Assembly: GCA_031296915.1 (NCBI GenBank)
Contig: JAVDPC010000036.1
Coordinates: 1-40,000 of the forward strand
Direction of reading: 5' to 3'
From: Cerasicoccus frondis
GTDB lineage: Bacteria; Verrucomicrobiota; Verrucomicrobiia; Opitutales; Cerasicoccaceae
DNA length: 40,000 bases
Program-made: the position numbers and the translations under genes
Notes under the pieces: generated by a model
The model's input: the letters and a program-made list of their open reading frames with translations, nothing else
Told to the model about the DNA's origin: nothing
Database searches by the model: none
Shown here: positions 8,552-17,156 of the stretch, piece by piece
How the letters are laid out: each line of letters begins with the position of its first letter
Numbering within the stretch: position 1 is the first letter of the stretch

Positions 8552-9235
8552 TTAGCTGCGCTCGGGCGCCCGGCGGACAAGATCCGTATGGCGGATATCC
8601 TTGGCCTTGATCAGGTAAGCCACTTCCTCGCCAATGTTCACTGCGTGATCGCCAATACGCTCCAGGCTTTTTGAGATAAAAATGAGCTCAACGCCAACGG
8701 TTACGTACTTTGCATCTTCTGCTGAACGACTCAGCAGCATGTCGAAATTTGCCCGGTTGATGTCGTCCACCTTGCGGTCCAGGTCAGGAAGGCTGATGGC
8801 CTCATCATAGCTTTCGTTAATGAATGAATCCAGGCTCTTGCGCAGAATTTCCACCACCATATCGGTCATCTGTGGAATGCCAGCCAAATCGCCAATTGTG
8901 CGGCCTTGCCGCGCCAGACGGCGCACACGCTTAGCGATGGAGGACGCTTCGTCGCCAACCCGCTCCAGATCATGGCAGCCTTTCATGCAAATCGTCAGCA
9001 TGCGCACATCGGTCGCCACTGGAGCCCGCAAACTTAAATAGCGAACGGCTTCGCCATCAATTTGCAGCTCCAACTCGTCGATCTCATCGTCCATACCGAG
9101 CACACGCTGTGCGAGGCTGATGTCATTTTCCTCGAGAGCCCGCAACGACAGGCGCACAATATCAATGCACTTTTCGCCCATGAGGACGAGTTTGCGGCGG
9201 ATGTCTTCGAGTTCGCTTTCGTAAAAATGCTGCAT
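8552..9235 (-). CDS. phoU: Phosphate-specific transport regulator PhoU
   Basis: 227-residue all-helical protein of the PhoU family. PhoU links the Pst transporter to the PhoR/PhoB two-component system and restrains phosphate uptake when phosphate is ample. Two tandem three-helix PhoU modules are visible. Their metal-binding signatures are DLERVGDEAS in the first half and SLERIGDHAVNIGEE in the second; the length is normal for the family. It lies downstream of pstB but 143 bases away, so it may have its own promoter. No phoB or phoR is present in the window. Confidence 0.95.
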   Translation of the reverse strand: MQHFYESELEDIRRKLVLMGEKCIDIVRLSLRALEENDISLAQRVLGMDDEIDELELQIDGEAVRYLSLRAPVATDVRMLTICMKGCHDLERVGDEASSIAKRVRRLARQGRTIGDLAGIPQMTDMVVEILRKSLDSFINESYDEAISLPDLDRKVDDINRANFDMLLSRSAEDAKYVTVGVELIFISKSLERIGDHAVNIGEEVAYLIKAKDIRHTDLVRRAPERS

Positions 9236-9278
9236 GGGAATGGGGGCTTTAGTTGTAATAAATATCGTTCAAATTACA

Positions 9279-9294
9279 TGTAGCTTAAGCTACA
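9279..9294. promoter_or_regulatory. 16-base perfect palindrome upstream of phoU
   Basis: tgtagcttaagctaca is a perfect 16-base palindrome about 45 bases upstream of the phoU start, within the 143-base pstB-phoU gap. It could be a dimeric operator or a short hairpin. No Pho-box pattern was found in this gap, so any control here may differ from that of pstS. Confidence 0.35.
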
Positions 9295-9378
9295 CTTAAA
9301 GAAAGCGCAATGAATTCCCGTAAAATATTGCGTGACACATTTCACCCAGCCAAGCCTGCAAAAACTGTCGGCTCAATC

Positions 9379-10191
9379 TTAACCGAAGCGCCCAGAAACG
9401 TAGTCTTCCGTTTGCGGCTTCTCCGGGTTCATGAAGATTTTTTGCGTCTCATCGTACTCAATCAACTTGCCCAGATAGAAGAACGCAGTGCGGTCGCTGA
9501 CACGGGCTGCCTGCTGCATGTTGTGCGTGACGATAACGATTGTAAACTGGCGCTTTAGCTGGTGAATCAACTCCTCAATCTTGCCGGTCGCCACCGGGTC
9601 CAGAGCCGAACAAGGTTCGTCCATCAGCAGAATTTCCGGTTGGTTGGCAATCGCGCGCGCAATGCAGAGACGCTGCATCTGTCCCCCGGAGAGCCCCAGT
9701 GCGCTGTCCTGCAAGCGATCCTTCACCTCGTCCCAAAGCGCGGATGAGCGCAAGCTGCGCTCGACGACTTCATCGAGCTCACTCTTTTTGTTACGGCCAG
9801 CCACCCGGAGGCTGTAGACGATGTTTTCGTAAATGGATTTCGGGAAGGGATTGTATTTCTGGAACACCATGCCCACTCGCTTGCGCAGGGAAATCACCTC
9901 CAACATCGGGTCAAAGATGCTCTCATCGCCCACGGTGATGTCACCTTCATGGTGGATGCCGTCGATGAGGTCGTTCATGCGGTTGAAGCAACGCAAAAGC
10001 GTGGACTTGCCACAACCCGACGGCCCGATAAACGCCGTCACTTTTTGCTTCGGCATGGCAAAAGACTGATCGTGAATCACCTGGGACGAGCCATACCAAA
10101 ACGAGAAATTCTTCACCTCAATGTAGGATGGATCAGGCGACGGAGCAGTGTGCTCAGTGGTATTGGGTTCGGATACGGTTGCGTTGGCCAT
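9379..10191 (-). CDS. pstB: Phosphate ABC transporter ATPase PstB
   Basis: 270-residue ATPase that powers high-affinity phosphate import through PstC/PstA. All ABC motifs are intact: Walker A GPSGCGKST (56-64), Q-loop (Q111), signature LSGGQ (167-171), Walker B LLMDEP (188-193) and switch His (H223). The PstB hallmarks NRMNDLI, KYNPFPKSIYEN and the C-terminal TEDYVSGRFG are present. It starts six bases after the pstA stop, so it is in the same operon. Residues 1-22 are a short extra tail before the domain begins (YIEVKNFSFWYG). Confidence 0.97.
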   Translation of the reverse strand: MANATVSEPNTTEHTAPSPDPSYIEVKNFSFWYGSSQVIHDQSFAMPKQKVTAFIGPSGCGKSTLLRCFNRMNDLIDGIHHEGDITVGDESIFDPMLEVISLRKRVGMVFQKYNPFPKSIYENIVYSLRVAGRNKKSELDEVVERSLRSSALWDEVKDRLQDSALGLSGGQMQRLCIARAIANQPEILLMDEPCSALDPVATGKIEELIHQLKRQFTIVIVTHNMQQAARVSDRTAFFYLGKLIEYDETQKIFMNPEKPQTEDYVSGRFG

Positions 10192-10197
10192 GACGAA

Positions 10198-12180
10198 TTA
10201 AAAAGTTCCGGTAGCGTATTTCTTACGAAGGTGGTCGCGAATCAAAATCGCGCCCAGATTAAGGACAACCACGAGCATGATCAGCAGGAAAGTCGTGGCA
10301 AATACCATTGGCTTGGCCGCCTCTGAGTCGGGCGACTGGAAACCGAGGTCATAGATGTGAAAGCCCAAGTGCATGAACTTCCGCTCGAAATGGAAGAACG
10401 GATAGGTGCCGTCGATCGGCAGTTCTTCCACGTGATTAATGACGCCCACCAACATCAGTGGCGCTACTTCGCCAGCGCCACGCGCCATCGCGAGAATCAA
10501 GCCAGTGAGGATGCCAGACGCCGAAGCCGGCATCACAATGCGTTGAATGGTCTGCCATTTCGATGCGCCACAAGCGAGGGAAGCTTCGCGCACGCCACGC
10601 GGCACGGCGGCAAGCGCCTCTTCGGTGGCCACAACGACAACTGGCACCGTCATCAGGGCCAGGGTCAGCGAAGCCCAAAGCACGCCGCCGGAACCAAAGG
10701 TTGGCTCATTGAGCATGGCGCGGTCGGCAAAAAAGCCATTGAAGAATGGGCTATAATAAATCAGGAACCCGAGCAGGATGATGAAGACAATGGACAGGGT
10801 CGAAACTGCCTGCTGACGGAATTTTTCAGGCATCCAATCGCGTGTTTTCCAGAGGCCTTCCTGCGCGAGCACCAGCAGAACGACCAGCGCCATCAACGCC
10901 ACCGCCAGCCAAACAAACCACTTGGCGACCGCCATGGGGTCCTCAGCGCCGCTGTCAATCCAACTGCCCATGCCATAGACGAAAAAGCCCAAGCCAAACA
11001 CGCCGTAGACAATCGACGGCACACCGGCGAGGTTATTGACCGCGATGCGCACTGCCTGGGTGAACAGGCCCTGCGAGGCGTATTCACGTAGATAGATTGC
11101 CGCCAACACGCCAAAGGGCATCACCGCAGCGGACATGAGCACCGTCATCACGAATGTGCCAATGATTGCCGGGAAAATGCCTCCTTCGGTGGCGCCTTCC
11201 CGCGGCTTCTCAGTCACAAACAACCAAAAGTGCGATATAAAGAACAGCAACTTGTCGACCGCATTAAACTCGTTGGGCTGGTATACCTTCAGGATTTCAC
11301 CCGCAACATACTCCCGCTCGGCGCCATCGATAAGCTTATAGCGCAGGGTGCTCGTTTTGATGGACGCCTTCAGCGCGTCACTTTCATCGAAGTATGGCTG
11401 GTATTCGTTGAGTAGCTCGGTCGCTTTAGAATGGATATCCTCAAGCTCTGCAAAAGCCCCCCCCTGCTTGGCGATCTCATCATACTCCCGTTGCAACTCT
11501 GCGCGACGTTCTTTCTGTGAAGCGTCCAGCATGGCGGCGCTCTTGTAGAGCTCGTCCATTTGCTGCATTTCTTTTCGCTGCTCCGGATTGTTATTTTGCA
11601 GAAGCCGGATTTCAAAAACCAAGTCCTTGTATTGGTTGGCGTATTTGCGAATCGGCCCCGTATCAATGTGCTCCGCCTTGATACGGGCGTCTTCGGCCTC
11701 CTCCATCACACGGTCGAGCTCAGCCTTAAATTCCGGGCTGTCCGCCGAAATGGTTTTCCCATCTTCGAGCACGAGCTCAACGGGATAAAACACCGCCTTG
11801 CCACTGCCTTCGCGGTCCGCCATCCAGATGCCTTCGGCAACCTCCATCGACTCAATCGCATCGTGGTCGACATAGCGGAATTGCGGACCCACGTCCTTAT
11901 TGCCAGTAAAGAGTTTATACTCGTGCTTAATCTCGCCCCCATCTTCGGCGACCTTTTTTTCACGGTCTTCAATGATCGAGGCGGCCACGACTGAACCGTC
12001 TTTAAACTTCACCTCATAAACGGCTCGCGGCCAGAAAACCTCCACACCGTTGGCGACAATGATCCACATCAGGCCGATGACCATGATAATGCCAGAGGCC
12101 AAACCCATGCCACATAGCCATACGTACATCTCGCCGGCTGGGCGCATTTTTTTATCGAAGCCGTTGGAAGTCTTACTCAT
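10198..12180 (-). CDS. pstA: Phosphate ABC transporter permease PstA, extended form
   Basis: Inner-membrane permease subunit of the phosphate importer. At 660 residues it is about twice the length of the E. coli protein (about 296). The canonical MetI-like core occupies about 330-655, with the EAA loop near 519-555 (VPRGVREASLACGASKW) and GEVAPLML after it. Before it, residues 18-45 form an extra membrane anchor, and about 50-310 would lie outside the cytoplasm. Residues 150-265 of this part are highly charged and predicted coiled coil (EEAEDARIKAE, QRKEMQQMDELYKSA, KERRAELQREYDEI). Extended PstA proteins with such N-terminal domains are known in other bacteria (for example pseudomonads). The start overlaps the pstC stop by one base (TAATG), implying coupled translation. 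Confidence 0.93.
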   Translation of the reverse strand: MSKTSNGFDKKMRPAGEMYVWLCGMGLASGIIMVIGLMWIIVANGVEVFWPRAVYEVKFKDGSVVAASIIEDREKKVAEDGGEIKHEYKLFTGNKDVGPQFRYVDHDAIESMEVAEGIWMADREGSGKAVFYPVELVLEDGKTISADSPEFKAELDRVMEEAEDARIKAEHIDTGPIRKYANQYKDLVFEIRLLQNNNPEQRKEMQQMDELYKSAAMLDASQKERRAELQREYDEIAKQGGAFAELEDIHSKATELLNEYQPYFDESDALKASIKTSTLRYKLIDGAEREYVAGEILKVYQPNEFNAVDKLLFFISHFWLFVTEKPREGATEGGIFPAIIGTFVMTVLMSAAVMPFGVLAAIYLREYASQGLFTQAVRIAVNNLAGVPSIVYGVFGLGFFVYGMGSWIDSGAEDPMAVAKWFVWLAVALMALVVLLVLAQEGLWKTRDWMPEKFRQQAVSTLSIVFIILLGFLIYYSPFFNGFFADRAMLNEPTFGSGGVLWASLTLALMTVPVVVVATEEALAAVPRGVREASLACGASKWQTIQRIVMPASASGILTGLILAMARGAGEVAPLMLVGVINHVEELPIDGTYPFFHFERKFMHLGFHIYDLGFQSPDSEAAKPMVFATTFLLIMLVVVLNLGAILIRDHLRKKYATGTF

Positions 12181-14519
12181 TAGCCGACGGTTTTATAGCG
12201 GTTACGCAGGCGCACGCGGGCGACTTCCGCCACGGTGTTCACAATGAAAGTCATCAGGAAAAGCAACAGTGCGCCGAAGAACAGAATGCGGAAGTGCGTC
12301 GACTCTTTGGGGGCTTCGGGCAGCTCCACTGCGATGTTCGCCGACAAAGTGCGCATGCCATTGAATATATTCCACTCCATGATTGGCGTGTTACCCGTGG
12401 CCATCACGACAATCATCGTTTCCCCCACGGCGCGACCAAAGCCAATCATCATGGCCGAAAACATGCCTGGAGAAGCAGTCGGCAGCACCACACGTGAGGC
12501 AGTCTGCCAACGGCTGGCGCCCAAAGCCAGTGAAGCCGAGGTCAGGAATGTTGGCACGTTGGACATCGCATCCTCTGCAATCGTGAAAATGATTGGAATG
12601 ACCGCAAAGCCCATCATGAAGCCGATGACCACGGAATTACGTTGGTCGTAAGCCCCCCCGAACAACGACTGTGGCCACCAAAGGCGGAAATCCGCAATTC
12701 GCTCACCTGTAGTCGGGTCGACATAAATACACAGCTTGCTCTCTACCCATGGGCCCAAATTCCAACCCACATAAGCCACAATCAGCAACAGCGGAATGAA
12801 TACGAGAAACTCCTGCCCGGGCTTTAATTTCACGCGATAGCGCTGCGGTAGTTGCCCCCAACCATACCCCACGAGCAAAGCCGTCAGCGGCAGCAGGAAC
12901 AGCACGAGGAAGACTGACGGATAACGGCCGTCCAAAATAGGCGCCAACCAGAGTGCTCCCAGAAAGCCCAATACCACGGATGGCAGCGAAGCCATGATCT
13001 CCATCGTCGGCTTGACGACCTTCTTGTATTCCGGCTTGAGGAATTGCGAGGTGTAAAGCGCCGCCAGCAATGCGATCGGCACTGCAAAAACCATGGCGTA
13101 GAGCGTGCCCTTGAAGGTGCCAAAAATTAACGGCACCATGGAGAACTTGGGCTCGGTGGCGGCGTCGGCGGCTGAAGACTGGTATATGTACTTCGGCTCA
13201 TCCTGTCCCTCGTACCAGATCTTGCCGAAAAACGCGCTGAAACTCGCTTCCGGGTGCGGATCGTGGATCGAATAAAAGTGCAATTTGCCAAGATCGTCAG
13301 CGAGCATCATCGATTCGTAACGCGAACCCAAAATCCCTGCCTTCGGCGTAAATCCGAGCGTCTTTTGCCAGCGGATTGAGCCCGTGGTGCCATAGCGAAT
13401 TGACGCCTCTGGGCCGCTCGCCAATAGAAACGCGCGGTTACGCATGCTGTTCGAATAGAGGTCTGCGGGACCATTCAATTTGGGCAGGCGGTTAATTTCG
13501 GCAAATTGGCGCTCGACGCTTTCGCCATTGGCCAGTTGCTCCTCGGTTGGCTCCGGGCGATACTGGGCATAGATCACATTTTCACCATTGTCCGAAGTGA
13601 AAACCAAGGATTCATTGCCCAACAGCCAATCCATCGAACCAATGCCTTCATTGCCAAATGGTTGGAAAACCTGACGTAAATCCAACTCCCCGCGCTCAAT
13701 CAGAAAGTAGTAAACCGAGCCCTCGGCGGTGGACACCAACACGCCGTTGCCCTGACCAGTTACCAGCACTTTACGCGGCTTGCCCGTGATTTGCTCAGTC
13801 AAATTAAACTCTTCGGCGGGCTTCCAGGCGCCCACGCCAAAGGGCGTTTTCTTGCGTTTAAATGTGGTGGTGCGCACCTCCAGTTCGCCCTCCTTGCCCT
13901 CGACCAATGCAGCGACTAGCCGATCCTTGTCCGCATCGAAGTAATCAATGGCGCGGACGGCGCCGAGCTCCTTGCCCAGCGGGAAAAATTTGTCCGCCTT
14001 CAGTTTGGCGACGATGGTGCGGTTATTACGGCTGTCGAACTCCGGCTGATACTCAACTTTGACCAGTGTATAACGCCCATCACTCGTGCCGAAGATGACC
14101 TCCTCGCTCTTATGGTGGTAAAGCGCGGAAGTAAACGTCGCCTCATCGGCGTATTTGGGCTTTTCCGCAAAAATGCCGCGTGGACCGATCACCGGAGGGG
14201 CGTCTTCCTCGCGCTTTACGTCAATAAATGTGAAGGATCCGTCGTCGAGATTCACCACAAACGGCAACTCCCCCCACTCATCAACGCCAACGATCTGAAA
14301 ATTCGTCACGCCCGTGTCAATGAGCGCATCTTCGTGCACCTCTGCCGACTGAAACAGAGGCAATACCTGCACCGCAATGAAGATGAAGATCGCGAAAACC
14401 GACAAGATAATGCCAACGCCCCCCACCTTGATGAAGTGCGTCATGAAAATATCCAGCCGCAGCGTGCCCTTCGAAACATCGAAACGCTTTGGGTCGGGAC
14501 TTGCTGATTGGGACGCCAT
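12180..14519 (-). CDS. pstC: Phosphate ABC transporter permease PstC, extended form
   Basis: Second permease subunit, 779 residues against about 320 in E. coli. Its MetI-like core is at about 460-779 (GTFKGTLYAMVFAVPIALLA, MASLPSVVLGFLGALW). The EAA loop is near 653-685 (FLTSASLALGASRWQ), followed by GRAVGETMIV. Residues 1-27 are cytoplasmic, 28-56 a membrane anchor, and about 57-450 an extracytoplasmic domain. That domain contains at least seven short strand-turn-strand units (such as FVVNLDDGSFTFIDV, VIFGTSDGRYTLVKV and LLASGPEASIRYGT), suggesting a beta-propeller. It is followed by pstA with a one-base overlap. Upstream, 164 bases separate it from pstS and hold a hairpin and a Pho-box-like site. 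Confidence 0.93.
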   Translation of the reverse strand: MASQSASPDPKRFDVSKGTLRLDIFMTHFIKVGGVGIILSVFAIFIFIAVQVLPLFQSAEVHEDALIDTGVTNFQIVGVDEWGELPFVVNLDDGSFTFIDVKREEDAPPVIGPRGIFAEKPKYADEATFTSALYHHKSEEVIFGTSDGRYTLVKVEYQPEFDSRNNRTIVAKLKADKFFPLGKELGAVRAIDYFDADKDRLVAALVEGKEGELEVRTTTFKRKKTPFGVGAWKPAEEFNLTEQITGKPRKVLVTGQGNGVLVSTAEGSVYYFLIERGELDLRQVFQPFGNEGIGSMDWLLGNESLVFTSDNGENVIYAQYRPEPTEEQLANGESVERQFAEINRLPKLNGPADLYSNSMRNRAFLLASGPEASIRYGTTGSIRWQKTLGFTPKAGILGSRYESMMLADDLGKLHFYSIHDPHPEASFSAFFGKIWYEGQDEPKYIYQSSAADAATEPKFSMVPLIFGTFKGTLYAMVFAVPIALLAALYTSQFLKPEYKKVVKPTMEIMASLPSVVLGFLGALWLAPILDGRYPSVFLVLFLLPLTALLVGYGWGQLPQRYRVKLKPGQEFLVFIPLLLIVAYVGWNLGPWVESKLCIYVDPTTGERIADFRLWWPQSLFGGAYDQRNSVVIGFMMGFAVIPIIFTIAEDAMSNVPTFLTSASLALGASRWQTASRVVLPTASPGMFSAMMIGFGRAVGETMIVVMATGNTPIMEWNIFNGMRTLSANIAVELPEAPKESTHFRILFFGALLLFLMTFIVNTVAEVARVRLRNRYKTVG

Positions 14520-14581
14520 GTCTGGTTGAGTTTAACAAACTAAAGGCTGGCGTGATAGACGGCCATCGGAGCAGCTCAACC

Positions 14582-14613
14582 TTTATCGTTTCCTCGTAAC
14601 AAAACTGTTACAG
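14582..14613 (-). promoter_or_regulatory. Pho-box-like site and -10-like element upstream of pstC
   Basis: On the minus strand, CTGTAAC-AGTT-TTGTTAC (14613 down to 14596) has two 7-base half sites with an 11-base period. That is the architecture of PhoB boxes (CTGTCAT-N4-CTGTCAT). Eight bases further downstream GATAAA (14587-14582) resembles a -10 element, the usual spacing in PhoB-activated promoters, where the box replaces the -35. The pstC start is about 60 bases on. This suggests a second phosphate-controlled promoter inside the pst cluster. The half sites differ from the E. coli consensus, so confidence is moderate. Confidence 0.45.
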
Positions 14614-14633
14614 TCGTCAGTATTTTTAAAACT

Positions 14634-14659
14634 AAGGCGAAGTCTGGAAACTTCGCCTT
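14634..14659 (-). terminator. Intercistronic hairpin between pstS and pstC
   Basis: A perfect 9-base stem (aaggcgaag / cttcgcctt) with an 8-base loop lies 24 bases past the pstS stop. In the pstS transcript it is followed by AGTTTTAAAA, a weak U-tract. It probably acts as a partial terminator or a 3'-end protector, leaving more pstS mRNA than pstCAB mRNA. Binding-protein genes of importers commonly show this. Confidence 0.65.
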
Positions 14660-14683
14660 GTTGTTTCATTAAATTAGCAGTTG

Positions 14684-15649
14684 CTAGTTTGCCAATTCGG
14701 CCAGGGTAGACTCCACGGCCATGGCGGGCAGCGGGTAGTAGCCATCTTTGGCCACAACTTCTTGCCCTTGCTTGGACAGCACAAACTTGAGGAACTCCAG
14801 AGTCAACGGGTCCAGCGGCTGATTCGGAGCCTTGTTCACGTAAACGTAGAGCAGGCGAGCCAGTGGGTAGTCACCCGTGAGGCAGTTTTCGGCGGTTGGC
14901 TCATACAGATCGCCACCGTCTTCTGACAGGGAAATGGCCTTCACGCCAGAGGTCTTGTAGCCGATGCCGGAGTAGCCGATGCTGTAAAGATCACTGGCAA
15001 CGCCCTGAACCACGGCCGAAGAACCCGGCTGCTCCTTGACGGTTGAGCGGTAGTCACCACCACCCAAGGCTACTTTCTTAAAGAAGCCATAGGTGCCAGA
15101 GGCGCTATTGCGGCCGTAGAGACTGATCGGACGGCTCGCCCAGTCACCAGTCAGGTCAAGCTGGCCCCAGGTATTAATTGGTGAACCACCAAGCTTGTAA
15201 GTGCTGGAAAAAATGCTGTCGACCTGCTCCATGCTGAGCCCATCAACGGGGTTGTCCTTATTCACAAAGACTGCGAGCGCGTCGAGCGCCACTGGCACAG
15301 CCGTAGGCTTGTAGCCAAACTTGGCCTCAAACTTGTCAATTTCCTCAGCCTTCATCATGCGGCTCATCGGCCCCATCTGTGAGGCGCCTTCGATCAGCGC
15401 GGGAGGAGCCGTGGAGGAGCCCTTACTTTCCACCTGCGTATTCACGTTCGGGTAGAGCGTATTGAACTGCTCCGTCCAAAGCGTCATCATGTTGGCCAGG
15501 GTGTCCGAGCCAACAGAGTTTAGATTACCCGAAACGCCACTTACCTTCTGATAGGAAGGAAGATCTGGATCGAGCAAATCAGATGCGCTGGCGATCGGAG
15601 CGAAGGTCGCCGCAAGTCCAAGTGCGAGAGTTGAAAAAATTCGGTTCAT
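14684..15649 (-). CDS. pstS: Phosphate-binding protein PstS
   Basis: Periplasmic high-affinity phosphate receptor that delivers phosphate to PstC/PstA. The 321-residue protein has a signal peptide (about 1-22, ending ASA) and the PstS-type binding-protein fold. Phosphate-contact segments are visible: VGSDTLANMM, ESKGSSTAPPALIEG, QMGPMSR and GRNSASGTYGFFKK. The motif order and length fit the PstS/SphX group common outside enterics. It is the first gene of the pst cluster. A Pho-box-like sequence lies about 80-95 bases upstream and a hairpin follows the stop. It has no lipobox Cys, so it should be soluble in the periplasm. Confidence 0.95.
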   Translation of the reverse strand: MNRIFSTLALGLAATFAPIASASDLLDPDLPSYQKVSGVSGNLNSVGSDTLANMMTLWTEQFNTLYPNVNTQVESKGSSTAPPALIEGASQMGPMSRMMKAEEIDKFEAKFGYKPTAVPVALDALAVFVNKDNPVDGLSMEQVDSIFSSTYKLGGSPINTWGQLDLTGDWASRPISLYGRNSASGTYGFFKKVALGGGDYRSTVKEQPGSSAVVQGVASDLYSIGYSGIGYKTSGVKAISLSEDGGDLYEPTAENCLTGDYPLARLLYVYVNKAPNQPLDPLTLEFLKFVLSKQGQEVVAKDGYYPLPAMAVESTLAELAN

Positions 15650-15727
15650 GGGTGGTAGATTTCCAAGGTAATGGGTGATTGGCGCAAGGTTAATGCCACT
15701 TGATGTCGTAACATTTCTGCGAGCTAT

Positions 15728-15745
15728 ATGGCAGTGACGTTACAT
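15728..15745 (-). promoter_or_regulatory. Pho-box-like site upstream of pstS
   Basis: On the minus strand, ATGTAAC-GTCA-CTGCCAT reads as two 7-base half sites 11 bases apart. The second differs by one base from the classical CTGTCAT half site. It lies in the serS-pstS gap, where a phosphate-responsive promoter is expected. No strong -10 element is evident at the usual distance downstream. Confidence 0.4.
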
Positions 15746-15769
15746 CCGGCAAGGAAAGCCTCAAAATTT

Positions 15770-15785
15770 CCATCAAAATTGATGG
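15770..15785 (-). terminator. Weak hairpin immediately after serS
   Basis: ccatca-attt-tgatgg forms a 6-base stem directly after the serS stop codon, followed by AAATTTTGAGG on the minus strand. It is short and A+T rich, so termination would be weak at best. It could separate serS from the phosphate-regulated pstS. Confidence 0.3.
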
Positions 15786-15786
15786 T

Positions 15787-17061
15787 TTAAAGCGGTCCCA
15801 AGCGATCAGCGTTAAACCACTTTTGCAGGCATTCCGGCACGAGAACTGAGCCGTCTTCCTGAAGGTTATTCTCCAAAATCGCGGCCAAAACGCGCGGAAC
15901 AGCCAGGCCGGAACCATTGAGCGTGTGCACGATCTCGGCCTTACCACCGCCGGATGGACGGTAGCGGATCCCCGCGCGACGCGCCTGGAAGTCCGTAAAG
16001 TTCGAGCAGCTGGAGACTTCCAACCAACGCTTTTGCCCACCAGCCCAGACTTCGAGGTCATATTGCTTGGCGTGCGGGAAGCCGATGTCACCCGAGCACA
16101 TGAGCAGGACCCGGTAGGGCAGGCCGAGCTTTTTCAAGATTCCTTCTGCGTCACCGCGAAGCTTTTCCAGCTCATCAAAGGAATTGTCCGGGTGGACCCA
16201 CTTTACGAGTTCCACCTTGTCAAACTGGTGCAGGCGGTTCAGACCGCGGACATGCGCGCCCCAACTTCCCGCCTCACGACGGAAGCACGGCGTGTAACCA
16301 CAGCGATAGACCGGCAGGTCCTTTTCTTCGAAAGTCTCCTCACGGAAAAAATTCGTCACCGGCACTTCGGCCGTGGGGATCAGGTAAAGATCGTCCTTGG
16401 CGGCGTGGTACATCTGCCCCTCCTTGTCGGGGAGCTGTCCGGTGGCCGTTGCGCTGGCGGCGTTGACGAGCAGCGGGGGGAGGACCTCTGTGTAGCCATT
16501 GCTATGCGCCTCTTCGAGGAAGAAGCTAATCAACGCGCGGACGAAGCGCGCCATATCGCCCACATAGAAAGGAAAACCAGCGCCAGTCGCCTTTACGCCA
16601 CGCTCAAAGTCAATCGCCTCGCTGAACCAGGCGATATCCCAATGCGGAACGGCGTGCGGCGACACGTCTGCCGGGCTACCGACCTCGGCTGCGACAACAT
16701 TATCCTCCTCCGTCTTGCCAACGGGCACGCTTTCGTGCGGGATATTCGGAATCTGCAGGAAGAGCGCCTTCCACTCTGCCTCGACCGTCGCGGCGGCGGC
16801 TTCGAGCTCCTTGACCTCTTCGGACATGGCCTTCATCGCAGCGAGCGCCTCCTGGGCTTCCGGGGACTTTTTGTCCTTAATTTGACCAAAGGTCTTACTG
16901 GCTGCCTTCTGCTCGGCACGGCGGGTTTCCGCCTTGGCGATTGCGGCGCGGCGCTTGTCGTCGAGGGCGTACAACTCGTCCCAGCTCACGTCGAATTTCT
17001 TCTTGGCAATGGCTTCGCGCAGAGCGTCGGGTTGGTCGCGGAGGAGTTTTAAGTCGATCAT
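15787..17061 (-). CDS. serS: Seryl-tRNA synthetase
   Basis: Class II aminoacyl-tRNA synthetase that charges tRNA-Ser (and tRNA-Sec where present) with serine in the cytoplasm. The 424-residue protein begins MIDLKLLRDQPDALREA, the conserved SerRS N-terminus. A long antiparallel coiled-coil arm (about 25-100) contacts the tRNA. The catalytic domain has TAEVPVTNFF, motif 2 (FRREAGSWG..RGLNRLHQF), EVSSCSNFTDFQARR and motif 3 (LNGSGLAVPRVLAAILE). The open frame extends to 17109, but the extra 16 residues are not conserved in the family, so ATG at 17061 is chosen. One deviation is Pro in LAVPR, where Gly is usual. Confidence 0.97.
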   Translation of the reverse strand: MIDLKLLRDQPDALREAIAKKKFDVSWDELYALDDKRRAAIAKAETRRAEQKAASKTFGQIKDKKSPEAQEALAAMKAMSEEVKELEAAAATVEAEWKALFLQIPNIPHESVPVGKTEEDNVVAAEVGSPADVSPHAVPHWDIAWFSEAIDFERGVKATGAGFPFYVGDMARFVRALISFFLEEAHSNGYTEVLPPLLVNAASATATGQLPDKEGQMYHAAKDDLYLIPTAEVPVTNFFREETFEEKDLPVYRCGYTPCFRREAGSWGAHVRGLNRLHQFDKVELVKWVHPDNSFDELEKLRGDAEGILKKLGLPYRVLLMCSGDIGFPHAKQYDLEVWAGGQKRWLEVSSCSNFTDFQARRAGIRYRPSGGGKAEIVHTLNGSGLAVPRVLAAILENNLQEDGSVLVPECLQKWFNADRLGPL

Positions 17062-17156
17062 GGGATTTAGTGGGTCGAAAAAATAGGACCAGCACCGTTC
17101 ATAGGGCACTCAGCGCAAATGAACAGCGAAAATTTACAGGAAACGACCGACAGGGT

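Noticed and set aside
9236..9378. Pho box upstream of phoU
   Set aside because: No pair of half sites with an 11-base period could be found in the gap.
17062..17109. N-terminal extension of serS
   Set aside because: The SerRS family begins at MIDLK; the extra 16 residues look like translated leader.
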